Shown one piece after another: positions 1 through 5,912 of a stretch of DNA of 8,550 nucleotides (position 1 is its first letter; each line of letters begins with the position of its first letter). A model generated the notes under the pieces. It was not told the origin of the DNA. It did not search any database and saw nothing but the letters and a program-made list of their open reading frames with translations. Source of the stretch: Terriglobales bacterium (lineage in GTDB: Bacteria; Acidobacteriota; Terriglobia; Terriglobales; Gp1-AA117); assembly GCA_030150795.1 (NCBI GenBank), contig JASLFF010000057.1, positions 1 through 8,550 of the forward strand. Reading direction: 5' to 3'. A program made the translations under genes and the position numbers.

Positions 1-32
1 AATGAGCTTTGCGGAGGAGAAGTATGGTGGGT

Positions 33-120
33 GAGATAAAAGGACATCGGCTGTGGCGTTTTCCGGGGAAGGTGCCTCCAAGCCTTTTCTTACGTCCGGA
101 TGTTCTTTTATCTCTTTTTT
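33..120 (+). terminator. Long nested hairpin with T6 tail (terminator or structured RNA)
   Basis: Bases 33-48 pair with 99-114 over 16 positions (15 Watson-Crick, one G-U), and six T residues follow at 115-120, the arrangement of a Rho-independent terminator read on the + strand. The 50-base interior is itself foldable: 49-52 pairs with 81-84, and 55-62 pairs with 69-76 using several G-U pairs. No T run follows the hairpin on the minus strand, so it is not an obvious terminator for the GH47 gene that converges from the right. It probably ends a + strand gene lying mostly left of the window; open frames reaching in from the left stop at 3-5, 32-34 or 37-39, and I cannot tell which is real. The large structured interior is unusual for a plain terminator, so a small RNA or a miniature inverted-repeat element is possible. 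Confidence 0.6.
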
Positions 121-182
121 CCGAATTACTCTACGGTCCCATTCCTAAAGCGATCACCTGGGCGTGCCGCCTGTAACACGCT

Positions 183-1565
183 TCAATCTGAATCTTTAGC
201 CTGATTTGACCATGTATTTCTGAGCGGATGCGCTTCCGTGTTGAATACCACCTTGTTCAGGTCCAATGTGCCTCGTGGTGCAAACAACAAATAAAGATAT
301 TTAAGCGTCTCCGCCAGAAAATAACTTTCCATGCTGTCTTTCTTGGCCTTAGTTTCCACATTGCTCAGCGCAGCATATCCGGCGTCCGCCTTGCAGTAGC
401 GGACCAGGCTCAGCAGAAAAGTGGATCCCATCTCCTGGTAGTGATCGTCTTTGGTATAGAACGACAGGTAATATGCCGACTCAATAATCTCAGGCCGAAG
501 TTGATAGCCGGGAGAGACAGCTCTCATGGTCGTGTAGTCCAGCGTTTCCGGCTCAATGCCAAAAGTGGTCCACATCTTATACGACGATTCCTGCAGTTTG
601 CGCGCGCGCTCCAGATCGCCCGAGCGTGCCAGCACCGCGGGAAAGAAGGCATCGAGCGCGCCGTATTGCGAGGAAATACGTTTGCCCGTGTTCATATCTG
701 CCTGGCCGTACCACAGGCCGTTGCGGTTACTATCAGCCAGATATTTGTTGACGGCTTTTATGCTTGATTCCCACATCTTCTTGCAGTCTTTGTCTCCAAA
801 GAGAAGCGATGATTTCAGCAGATACTCGTAATAGGAATCAATTCCTCCGCTGATGTGGCTGGTGGTGTCAATCCATTGGCCGGTTTCAACGTTGATGGTA
901 GAACCCACCAGACCGATCTTTGATCGCCTGCTGTACAAAGCAACCACGGCGCTTTTGGCTTTGTTGTAATAGATGGGCTTGCCGGTCAGCTTGCTGAGCG
1001 TGCCGAACTCAAGCAGCAGCGTTCCGATTTCCGCAGGATTGCTTTCCACACCGCGCGTTTTGCCCGTCTTGAGATTCACGAACATGTATGGCATTCCCGT
1101 GGGCGAGTTAAAAACAGGCAGCAGCCGGTTCCCGAGATTATCGGCCAGATCCAGCAGACGCTTGTCGCCGGACATCTGGTAGCTGCTCAGCAATCCGCCT
1201 AAAAGACGTATAGTGATTTCAAAATTTTTGACTTCAATGTCCTGATCGAAGGAAAGATTTGTTGCGATGAATTCCCGGGTCTTGTCTGCTTCATCCGTCA
1301 ATCCCATAAGCATCATGGTGTCCAGGGCATCCACTGGCGTCATGAGCAACGATTTGCTGTACCAATCATGATGGCCTTTGCTGAGCGGCTTGAGCTCATC
1401 GTGTCCCCAGGCATATTGCTTGTAAGCATTCCAGGCGTAGAGAAATTCTGACCGCACCTCCAACGCCATGGGACCGGGCGATCGCGTAGAAGCTTTTTGA
1501 CCGACAGTGGAGCCGGACGGCAGAAGAATGCCAATCAAGGTGAAGGCGCATAACCATCTACGCAT
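183..1565 (-). CDS. Secreted GH47 alpha-1,2-mannosidase (class I mannosidase)
   Basis: This 460-residue protein belongs to glycoside hydrolase family 47, inverting Ca2+-dependent enzymes that remove alpha-1,2-linked mannose. A signal peptide is visible (basic MRRW, hydrophobic stretch to about residue 22), so it should act outside the cytoplasm. Family motifs occur in order: AWNAYKQYAWGHDEL (44-58), DALDTMMLMGL (79-89), FEITIRLLGGLLSSY (115-129), AEIGTLLLEFGTLSKLTG (178-195), GIDSYYEYLLK (241-251), LRPEIIES (356-363), SMESYFLAETLKYLYLLF (411-428) and FNTEAHP (441-447). By homology to human ER mannosidase I (Glu330, Asp463, Glu599), the acid/base candidates are E116, D243 and E359, and T443 is the Ca2+-binding Thr near the C terminus. 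All are present, so the enzyme should be active. The length covers one complete (alpha/alpha)7-barrel domain with nothing appended. A GGGAG motif lies about 11 bases upstream of the ATG. DUF1203 lies 100 bases upstream on the same strand. Confidence 0.95.
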   Translation of the reverse strand: MRRWLCAFTLIGILLPSGSTVGQKASTRSPGPMALEVRSEFLYAWNAYKQYAWGHDELKPLSKGHHDWYSKSLLMTPVDALDTMMLMGLTDEADKTREFIATNLSFDQDIEVKNFEITIRLLGGLLSSYQMSGDKRLLDLADNLGNRLLPVFNSPTGMPYMFVNLKTGKTRGVESNPAEIGTLLLEFGTLSKLTGKPIYYNKAKSAVVALYSRRSKIGLVGSTINVETGQWIDTTSHISGGIDSYYEYLLKSSLLFGDKDCKKMWESSIKAVNKYLADSNRNGLWYGQADMNTGKRISSQYGALDAFFPAVLARSGDLERARKLQESSYKMWTTFGIEPETLDYTTMRAVSPGYQLRPEIIESAYYLSFYTKDDHYQEMGSTFLLSLVRYCKADAGYAALSNVETKAKKDSMESYFLAETLKYLYLLFAPRGTLDLNKVVFNTEAHPLRNTWSNQAKDSD

Positions 1566-1605
1566 GACGAGGAAGTCTCCCTGCGGGATTCATGGAATCG
1601 CATCC

Positions 1606-1611
1606 ATCATA
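1606..1611 (-). promoter_or_regulatory. Possible -10 box upstream of the GH47 gene
   Basis: On the minus strand this reads TATGAT, one base from the consensus -10 box, about 40 bases before the GH47 start codon in the 100-base gap after the DUF1203 gene. No good -35 element sits at 16-18 bases, so the call is weak. It would allow GH47 to be transcribed independently of DUF1203. Confidence 0.2.
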
Positions 1612-1665
1612 GCGCAGAGGAGAACTTGCGGCAGCGCCAACGCTTTCTTGAACCAACGGATGTGT

Positions 1666-2157
1666 TCAGCTGTGGTTCTCCATGACGCCGGAACCGGGTT
1701 CAATCCGGGCAATGAAGCATCCAGCTTTAGTATTGCGAACGTGAATGTATCGGACACCGGTGGTATGGAGGAGTCGATCAACAGAGTTTTCAATTTCAGC
1801 CGGAGAAGGGCGTTCTCGAGCGATGATCCAGCGGTTTTCGCCATATGCTTCCAAAGTGAGAGGAAGTGACCGCAGTTCTTCGGGAAAGGTCTGGACATCA
1901 GCATAACTTTTGCATGAATGAGCGTGAATAAAGATCGGTCCAGGCGAAGGATATTCATCGAGACCCTGGAACGGGTTAAAGGTAAATAGAATCCGATCTT
2001 CTTCGCCCTGCCAAAATTGTTTCAAACATACGCGGCAAGGCCCGTAACCGGTGGCACGTTCCACATGGGCAGGATGCCCGTATTGTGGAGACTTCAGCGT
2101 GCTGCGGACTGCCTCAGCAAGTTTAGAGTCGATTGGTAAAACGCGAAATCCAGCCAT
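1666..2157 (-). CDS. DUF1203 family protein
   Basis: This 163-residue protein matches the DUF1203 family, small cytoplasmic proteins of unknown function. The recognisable parts are the GPCRVCL segment at residues 39-45, the following acidic GEEDRILFTFNPF stretch (51-63), the SPGPIFIHAHSC strand (71-82) with its conserved Pro-Ile-Phe core, and the middle segment ending in RWIIAR (109-114). No signal peptide or membrane segment is present. The start is supported by a strong Shine-Dalgarno, AGGAGGA on the minus strand at 2161-2167, only three bases from the ATG. Cys residues at 41, 44, 82 and 147 are visible, but I have no evidence that they bind metal. It lies between the DUF2911 gene (89 bases upstream) and the GH47 gene (100 bases downstream), all on one strand. 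The neighbours do not suggest a function. Family assignment is from sequence pattern; its job is unknown. Confidence 0.85.
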   Translation of the reverse strand: MAGFRVLPIDSKLAEAVRSTLKSPQYGHPAHVERATGYGPCRVCLKQFWQGEEDRILFTFNPFQGLDEYPSPGPIFIHAHSCKSYADVQTFPEELRSLPLTLEAYGENRWIIARERPSPAEIENSVDRLLHTTGVRYIHVRNTKAGCFIARIEPGSGVMENHS

Positions 2158-2160
2158 GGT

Positions 2161-2167
2161 TCCTCCT
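2161..2167 (-). promoter_or_regulatory. Strong ribosome-binding site of the DUF1203 gene
   Basis: The minus strand reads AGGAGGA immediately before AACC and the ATG at 2155-2157. It is the closest match to the anti-Shine-Dalgarno sequence in the window, and it fixes the DUF1203 start. Confidence 0.75.
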
Positions 2168-2246
2168 AGAATCGGCTTTTACGGTGCCGTGATTAAGAGG
2201 TTAGAGCCCGGCTGGATCTCGCACACTCCGCAACTTGCGTTCAAAA

Positions 2247-3311
2247 TTATTTATTGATGTCCTGCTTCGCTTCCAGGCGCTTTACCAGGCCGTCGAGTGT
2301 CGGTTTTACCTGATCAGGGGCAGCAGCCAGCGCAAGCTTCATTTCCTTGGTTGCGCCGTCATAGTCTCCCTTGGCCACCGCAATCCGAGCAGCTTCCGTG
2401 CGGACTAGCCAGTGATTGGGATCTTTCTTGATGTTGCTGCGGAAGACCGCAAACGCCTCATCCTGCTTGCCGGCCAGTTGCAGTTGGCGGCCGTAAGTAT
2501 GGAGCTGTGTGATGCTGGCCATCCCAAGGGCCTTGTTGCGCGCGACGGTTGCCTCGTCTTTGCGGTCCATTGCGTCAAGAATCCGTGACTTGTTCATTAG
2601 ATTGTCATAGCGCTCTTCCACTCCAATGGACCGGTCTTCATATTTCAGCGCTTCTTCCAGATTGTATTTGTTGGTCAGGAAGTAGTTCGCCGCATCGTCC
2701 CAGCCGTCCCACGTGTATTGCGCAAGCCCACGTAGCTGCGCATGCAAATTCTGGGCGACGATCTCATGTGTATTGACTTCCACCTTGAACGGCACAGCAA
2801 GTTTTTCCCAGCGCAGGGCGATGACTGCCGACGTGGGAGTGACATCATCCACTTCATAAGCCAGAGCTTCTTTCATCTCTGCGGCCTGCGGTTTCACTGT
2901 GACGCGAAGCGCATCTTCTGACTCGTTGTAAGTAAAGCTGCCCCAGGATGCGGCGGCTTTGGAAAAGATGACAGTCCATTCCGTCTCTGTCGGGAGCATA
3001 TGCAATCCGTAAATGCCCTTGGCCAAAGGCTTGCCTTCCACGGTCACAGGATCGGTAAATTCGATGGTGGTATTTTCATTTGCGCCGGCGCGCCAAACCT
3101 GTCCGTAAGGCACAAGGCCGCCCCAGACTTTTCTGCCTTTCACCAGCGGGCGATGGTAATTGATGGTGATGTCAGTGATGCCGATTCGCTGAATGACCTT
3201 GGCATGCTGGCTGTCACGCGGCAAATCAAGCACAGCGGACTGCGCATGGCCCAAAGTAGCGGCGAACACGACTGCGATGAATACAGGGGTAAGCGCGAAG
3301 CTTCTGCGCAT
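2247..3311 (-). CDS. Secreted DUF2911 protein with TPR-like C-terminal half
   Basis: The 354-residue product starts with a signal peptide (MRRSF, hydrophobic core, likely cleavage after GHAQ near residue 24), so it is exported. Residues about 27-170 form a DUF2911 domain, with the family's typical run GITDITINYHRPLVKGRKVW (44-63) followed by GGLVPYGQVWRAGANE (64-79), then VEGKPLAKGIYGLHMLP (91-107) and EWTVIFSK (111-118). DUF2911 is common in Bacteroidetes and Acidobacteria and has no established function. Residues about 205-345 are helical, with tetratricopeptide-like pairs (for example LQLAGKQDEAFAVFRSNIKK and RIAVAKGDYDGATKEMKLAL), suggesting a protein-binding tail. The open frame extends 59 codons upstream into the osmC gene, but I chose the internal ATG because GGAGG lies seven bases before it and the signal peptide starts there. 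The stop is TAA. Confidence 0.92.
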   Translation of the reverse strand: MRRSFALTPVFIAVVFAATLGHAQSAVLDLPRDSQHAKVIQRIGITDITINYHRPLVKGRKVWGGLVPYGQVWRAGANENTTIEFTDPVTVEGKPLAKGIYGLHMLPTETEWTVIFSKAAASWGSFTYNESEDALRVTVKPQAAEMKEALAYEVDDVTPTSAVIALRWEKLAVPFKVEVNTHEIVAQNLHAQLRGLAQYTWDGWDDAANYFLTNKYNLEEALKYEDRSIGVEERYDNLMNKSRILDAMDRKDEATVARNKALGMASITQLHTYGRQLQLAGKQDEAFAVFRSNIKKDPNHWLVRTEAARIAVAKGDYDGATKEMKLALAAAPDQVKPTLDGLVKRLEAKQDINK

Positions 3312-3318
3312 AAGAATA

Positions 3319-3323
3319 CCTCC
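3319..3323 (-). promoter_or_regulatory. Ribosome-binding site that sets the DUF2911 start
   Basis: GGAGG on the minus strand lies seven bases before the ATG at 3309-3311. Together with the signal peptide that begins there, it argues against the longer open frame, whose ATG at 3486-3488 lies inside the osmC gene. Confidence 0.75.
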
Positions 3324-3369
3324 AAGGGACGAGTTGTACAGATGAGTGGTAAACCGAGAGTTTAGACGC

Positions 3370-3399
3370 GAAGCCCGCGCCGTTGTTAGCGCAGGCTTC
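3370..3399 (-). repeat. Hairpin between osmC and the DUF2911 gene
   Basis: An inverted repeat of 6 bp (3370-3375 with 3394-3399), one mismatch and a further 4 bp (3377-3380 with 3389-3392) encloses an 8-base loop. It begins 16 bases beyond the osmC stop codon. No T run follows on the minus strand, so it is at best a weak terminator or attenuator between osmC and the DUF2911 gene; it could also stabilise the 3' end of the osmC transcript. Confidence 0.4.
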
Positions 3400-3414
3400 T
3401 CCCAGGCGGGATCG

Positions 3415-3840
3415 TTAATTTTCCAGCTGGGTGTCCATGGTGATTTTTGCATTGAGCAGTTTAGAGATGGGGCAGCCTTCTTTCGCATTTTTGGCAGCTT
3501 CCTCGAACTTGGCCTTATCGGCGCCTGGAATCTTCACTTTAACCTGCAGGTGGGACGAGGTGACTGCGAAGCCGGAATCGAGCTTTTCAAGCGTGACTGT
3601 GGCTGTTGTGTCAATGGACTGTGCCGTCATTCCGGCATTGCCTAGCTGGGCTGAAAGGGCCATGCTGAAACAGCCGGCGTGGGCCGCGGCAATCAGTTCT
3701 TCAGGATTCGTGCCTGGCTGCGATTCAAAACGGGTGGCAAAAGAATACGGCGTACTCTTGAGTACTCCGCTGGGAGAGGTGAGCGTGCCTTTGCCGTCTT
3801 TCAATCCGCCACTCCAATGTGCGCTTGCATTGCGTTGCAT
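3415..3840 (-). CDS. osmC: OsmC family peroxiredoxin
   Basis: This 141-residue protein is an OsmC/Ohr-type thiol peroxidase, which reduces organic hydroperoxides in the cytoplasm and protects against oxidative or osmotic stress. The two redox cysteines are present: C57 in the segment NPEELIAAAHAGCFSMAL (45-62) and C123 in EGCPISKLLNA (121-131). The family's Arg that activates the peroxidatic Cys is likely R37, with E47 or E48 as its partner. Length and layout match E. coli OsmC, and the N-terminal ASAHWSGGLKDGKGTL pattern favours the OsmC branch over Ohr, although branch assignment by eye is not certain. There is no signal peptide. A GAGGAG motif precedes the ATG by about 11 bases. It is the first gene of the leftward group and is divergent from the GH18-like gene. 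The DUF2911 gene follows after 103 bases with a hairpin between, so co-transcription is possible. Confidence 0.93.
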   Translation of the reverse strand: MQRNASAHWSGGLKDGKGTLTSPSGVLKSTPYSFATRFESQPGTNPEELIAAAHAGCFSMALSAQLGNAGMTAQSIDTTATVTLEKLDSGFAVTSSHLQVKVKIPGADKAKFEEAAKNAKEGCPISKLLNAKITMDTQLEN

Positions 3841-3872
3841 GAGTTATTTTTCTCCTCAAATGAGATAGAAGA

Positions 3873-3878
3873 ATTGTA
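3873..3878 (-). promoter_or_regulatory. Possible -10 box for osmC
   Basis: The minus strand reads TACAAT within TATACAAT, 32 bases before the osmC ATG, which would give a 5' leader of about 25 bases. No convincing -35 hexamer lies at 16-18 bases upstream. A GC-rich inverted repeat (3896-3903 with 3906-3913) sits in the -35 region and could be an operator, though this is only a sequence observation. Confidence 0.3.
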
Positions 3879-4031
3879 TACGGATGCCGCCAATTGCGAG
3901 CGCGGGCGCTTGCTGCTGAGCCAAACCCATCTATCAAACTGGACAAAGCGGAACATCCACAAGGGAGGCACGCAGACATTGAGCAAAAGCCAAGATGAAA
4001 TCTAATCACAACGATGGGTTCGTTAAATTTG

Positions 4032-4037
4032 TACAAT
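4032..4037 (+). promoter_or_regulatory. Possible -10 box for the GH18-like gene
   Basis: TACAAT lies 28 bases before the ATG at 4066. A -35 match is lacking at standard spacing. It is in the 225-base divergent region 3841-4065, which contains no credible gene. Confidence 0.3.
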
Positions 4038-4065
4038 AGTCGGCGCTCATGCAAGAGGATGCTCC

Positions 4066-4941
4066 ATGTTTGAAAGATGTACAGAAAAGGGGCGGCGGAC
4101 AAGTATGGCCAGCAGAAACATTATTTGGTGCCAAACATCAGATGCGAGCGTATTTGCCAAGGTGCAGGGCAAGAAATACACGCATGTAATCATCTCTGCG
4201 CTTCACATGCACTGCGAAGGCGGAAACTATGTGATGTATTTAAATGACACGCCCGTCGGGCAAATTAACCCTGCGTTCTGGAGAGTTGTTACTACGTTGC
4301 GTGCAGCAGGAGTCACAGTCACTGGATTGCTGGCAGGCGCCGGCAATGGCACATGGGACTGCATCCAGAAGCATCCGCCGAAAGCAATGGCGGCCTTAAA
4401 AGTGCTCACGGACGCCCCTTATCATTTGCAGGGTTTTGATCTGGATTTTGAAACTCCACCTATCTACGATCCCAAATTACTGGCCAGTTATACGAACCTT
4501 ATTGCTGGAATACGTCCTGGTCTGGTGATCACGCATGCTCCCATTCCAAGCATGTTGAGCGCCTACGACGCATCGTTTTGGCAAAGCGCGGGCGCCAATC
4601 TGGCATGGCTCAATGTGCAATGGTATGGAGAGAGCCAACTGCCCCAGGCGTACGACAATTTTATTACCGGCAAGACCTCAGGAACTCCTGTGGACCCGGC
4701 CAAAGTGGTAGCCGGTGCAACGGTCGTGGAGCAACAGGGTGTCAGTTATACCGATCTTTGCCAGTTGATGACCATGGTGAACACCATTCAAAAGAAGCCC
4801 GGGATCGGACAAAAATTCGGCGGCGTGGCAGGATGGGAGTTTGCCCAAACAATTGGCAGCACGAATCCCAAGGTCTCGAATTGGGATACGTGTATTGCTG
4901 CCGCGCTGCAAGGCCAAACCAAGTGCGTGGCGTGTCAATAA
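4066..4941 (+). CDS. GH18-like glycosidase (chitinase / endo-N-acetylglucosaminidase fold)
   Basis: This 291-residue protein has the layout of a glycoside hydrolase family 18 TIM barrel. The diagnostic DxDxE motif is intact in LQGFDLDFE (121-129): D125, D127 and E129, the last being the expected catalytic acid of the substrate-assisted mechanism on GlcNAc linkages. Other barrel strands can be placed: YTHVIISALHM (38-48), TGLLAGAGNGTW (86-97), LVITHAPIP (153-161), LAWLNVQWYGE (179-189, with the Gln-x-Tyr typical of strand 6), KVVAGATVV (213-221) and GVAGWEFA (253-260, with the strand-8 Trp W257). No signal peptide or binding module is visible. AAGAGGA six bases before the first ATG supports this start; a second in-frame ATG at 4105 is possible and would also lack a signal. 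The C terminus ends with a CxxC pair (C287, C290). Substrate could be chitin, peptidoglycan or N-glycan; the sequence does not decide. Confidence 0.82.
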   Translation: MFERCTEKGRRTSMASRNIIWCQTSDASVFAKVQGKKYTHVIISALHMHCEGGNYVMYLNDTPVGQINPAFWRVVTTLRAAGVTVTGLLAGAGNGTWDCIQKHPPKAMAALKVLTDAPYHLQGFDLDFETPPIYDPKLLASYTNLIAGIRPGLVITHAPIPSMLSAYDASFWQSAGANLAWLNVQWYGESQLPQAYDNFITGKTSGTPVDPAKVVAGATVVEQQGVSYTDLCQLMTMVNTIQKKPGIGQKFGGVAGWEFAQTIGSTNPKVSNWDTCIAAALQGQTKCVACQ

Positions 4942-4962
4942 TTTGTTGTCGAAACAACACTG

Positions 4963-4985
4963 ACCGGGCGTTATTCACGCCCGGT
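4963..4985 (+). terminator. Perfect 9-bp hairpin after the GH18-like gene
   Basis: ACCGGGCGT at 4963-4971 pairs perfectly with ACGCCCGGT at 4977-4985 around a 5-base loop, 22 bases after the GH18-like stop codon. The stem is GC-rich and terminator-like, but only TAT rather than a T run follows, so termination may be partial or may need Rho. A smaller 6-bp hairpin with a CGAA loop lies just before it at about 4943-4958. Together they separate the GH18-like gene from the Tat-signal gene. Confidence 0.5.
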
Positions 4986-5029
4986 TATGTGCAAGTTGGA
5001 GTAAGAATTGGACGTGGCAAATCATTCCT

Positions 5030-5034
5030 GAGGA
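5030..5034 (+). promoter_or_regulatory. Ribosome-binding site that sets the CMD-like start
   Basis: GAGGA lies eight bases before the ATG at 5043, where a twin-arginine signal begins. This selects 5043 over an in-frame start at 4578, which would overlap the GH18-like gene by more than 350 bases. Confidence 0.75.
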
Positions 5035-5042
5035 AAAAAACA

Positions 5043-5738
5043 ATGACAGTTTCGCGTAGAAACTTTATCAAGGCCGGAGTTGGAAGCGCATGCACGTTAG
5101 CGGCGGGAGCAACCGCAATTGCGCAGACAACACAGCCTGCTCCAGCACAAGCCCCGGACCAGTCCAATACTGCCCCAGCCGACCGCATGCCTCCCATCCC
5201 CGCGGACAAGCTTACGCCGGAGCAAAAGAAGGCTTCCGATGATTTTGCCGCGGAACGCAAGACTCCGGTGTTTGGTCCTTTTGTACCGCTGCTGCGCAGT
5301 CCGGAAGTGATGCTTCGCGCCAAGGCCATGGGCGATTATCTGCGCTATAAAAGCGTGCTGCCGCCGCAGCTCAATGAATTTGCCATCCTGATCACCGCCC
5401 GCCACTGGACACAAGCGTATGAGTGGGCCTTGCATGAGCCCATCGCTGTAAAGGCCGGCTTGAAAGCGGAGATTACACAGGCCCTTGCTGAAGGCCGCCG
5501 TCCGCAGGGGATGTCTGCTGACGAAGAGATGATCTATGACTTTTCCGCTGAGCTGCACCAGAACCAGAGCGTGAGCGACGCGACATATGCGCGCGTGCTG
5601 GCAAAGTTCGGAGAGCAGGGAATCATTGATCTGATCGGCGTAAACGGTTATTACACATTTCTGGCGATGGTGCTGAATGGGACGCGGACGGCCGTGCCCA
5701 AGACCACAGCGCCCCCGCTGCCGGCATTTCCGCTCTAA
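5043..5738 (+). CDS. Tat-exported carboxymuconolactone decarboxylase-like protein
   Basis: The 231-residue product begins with a twin-arginine signal: SRRNFIK at residues 4-10, a hydrophobic stretch of Gly/Ala/Leu and AIAQ near residue 28, so it should be folded in the cytoplasm and exported by Tat. A Pro/Ala/Gln-rich spacer (29-50) precedes a helical domain (about 50-215) resembling carboxymuconolactone decarboxylase (CMD) proteins. The clearest match is NEFAILITARHWTQAYEWALHEPIAVKAGL (segments at 111-120 and 121-140), where E127, W128 and H131 correspond to the conserved E-W-x-x-H pattern of the CMD core. The CxxC of AhpD-type peroxidases is absent, so an AhpD-like thiol reaction is unlikely. 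CMD enzymes normally work in the cytoplasm, so export is unusual; the actual reaction is unknown. It lies 101 bases after the GH18-like gene. The C terminus is Pro-rich (PPLPAFPL). Confidence 0.87.
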   Translation: MTVSRRNFIKAGVGSACTLAAGATAIAQTTQPAPAQAPDQSNTAPADRMPPIPADKLTPEQKKASDDFAAERKTPVFGPFVPLLRSPEVMLRAKAMGDYLRYKSVLPPQLNEFAILITARHWTQAYEWALHEPIAVKAGLKAEITQALAEGRRPQGMSADEEMIYDFSAELHQNQSVSDATYARVLAKFGEQGIIDLIGVNGYYTFLAMVLNGTRTAVPKTTAPPLPAFPL

Positions 5739-5837
5739 GTGGCTAGTGGTGGGCATTGAGTTGAGCAAATCGAGGACTCAAAAGAGGGTCAACAACTAAT
5801 TTTGCGGCCTACAACGTGAGCGTGAGAATCGATGACA

Positions 5838-5861
5838 GGTTGCTTCTCCTTGGAAGCAACC
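5838..5861 (+). repeat. Perfect 9-bp inverted repeat before the membrane-protein gene
   Basis: GGTTGCTTC at 5838-5846 pairs with GAAGCAACC at 5853-5861 around a 6-base loop. It lies 100 bases after the CMD-like stop and 51 bases before the membrane-protein start. With no T run after it, it may be an operator, a leader hairpin of the downstream mRNA or a weak terminator. A looser pair, TTGAGT at 5756-5761 with ACTCAA at 5776-5781, lies closer to the CMD-like stop. I see nothing else in this 174-base gap. Confidence 0.4.
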
Positions 5862-5912
5862 CGGCTATTAACAAATAGGCGGTTTAAAAACAGATTATTC
5901 AAAGGATGACTG

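Noticed and set aside
24..176. A 50-codon open frame on the + strand with a GGAGGAG motif just before its ATG
   Set aside because: It runs straight through the long hairpin and its T tail, its protein resembles no family I know, and the hairpin explains the sequence better. Still, the good ribosome-binding site means a ribosome-profiling check would be fair.
228..767. A 179-codon + strand frame inside GH47
   Set aside because: It is antisense to a gene with many conserved GH47 motifs and its own product matches nothing recognisable.
1590..1958. A 122-codon minus-strand frame overlapping DUF1203
   Set aside because: It is out of frame with the DUF1203 gene, which has the strong ribosome-binding site and recognisable motifs.
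3312..3488. In-frame N-terminal extension of the DUF2911 protein back to 3488
   Set aside because: It overlaps the 3' end of osmC and would bury the signal peptide; GGAGG and the hydrophobic leader support the ATG at 3311.
4578..5042. In-frame N-terminal extension of the CMD-like protein back to 4578
   Set aside because: It would overlap most of the second half of the GH18-like gene, whereas a Tat signal and a ribosome-binding site mark the start at 5043.
5097..5768. A 223-codon open frame on the minus strand
   Set aside because: It lies antisense to the CMD-like gene and its product is Arg/His/Cys-rich with no family pattern, typical of a shadow frame in GC-rich DNA.
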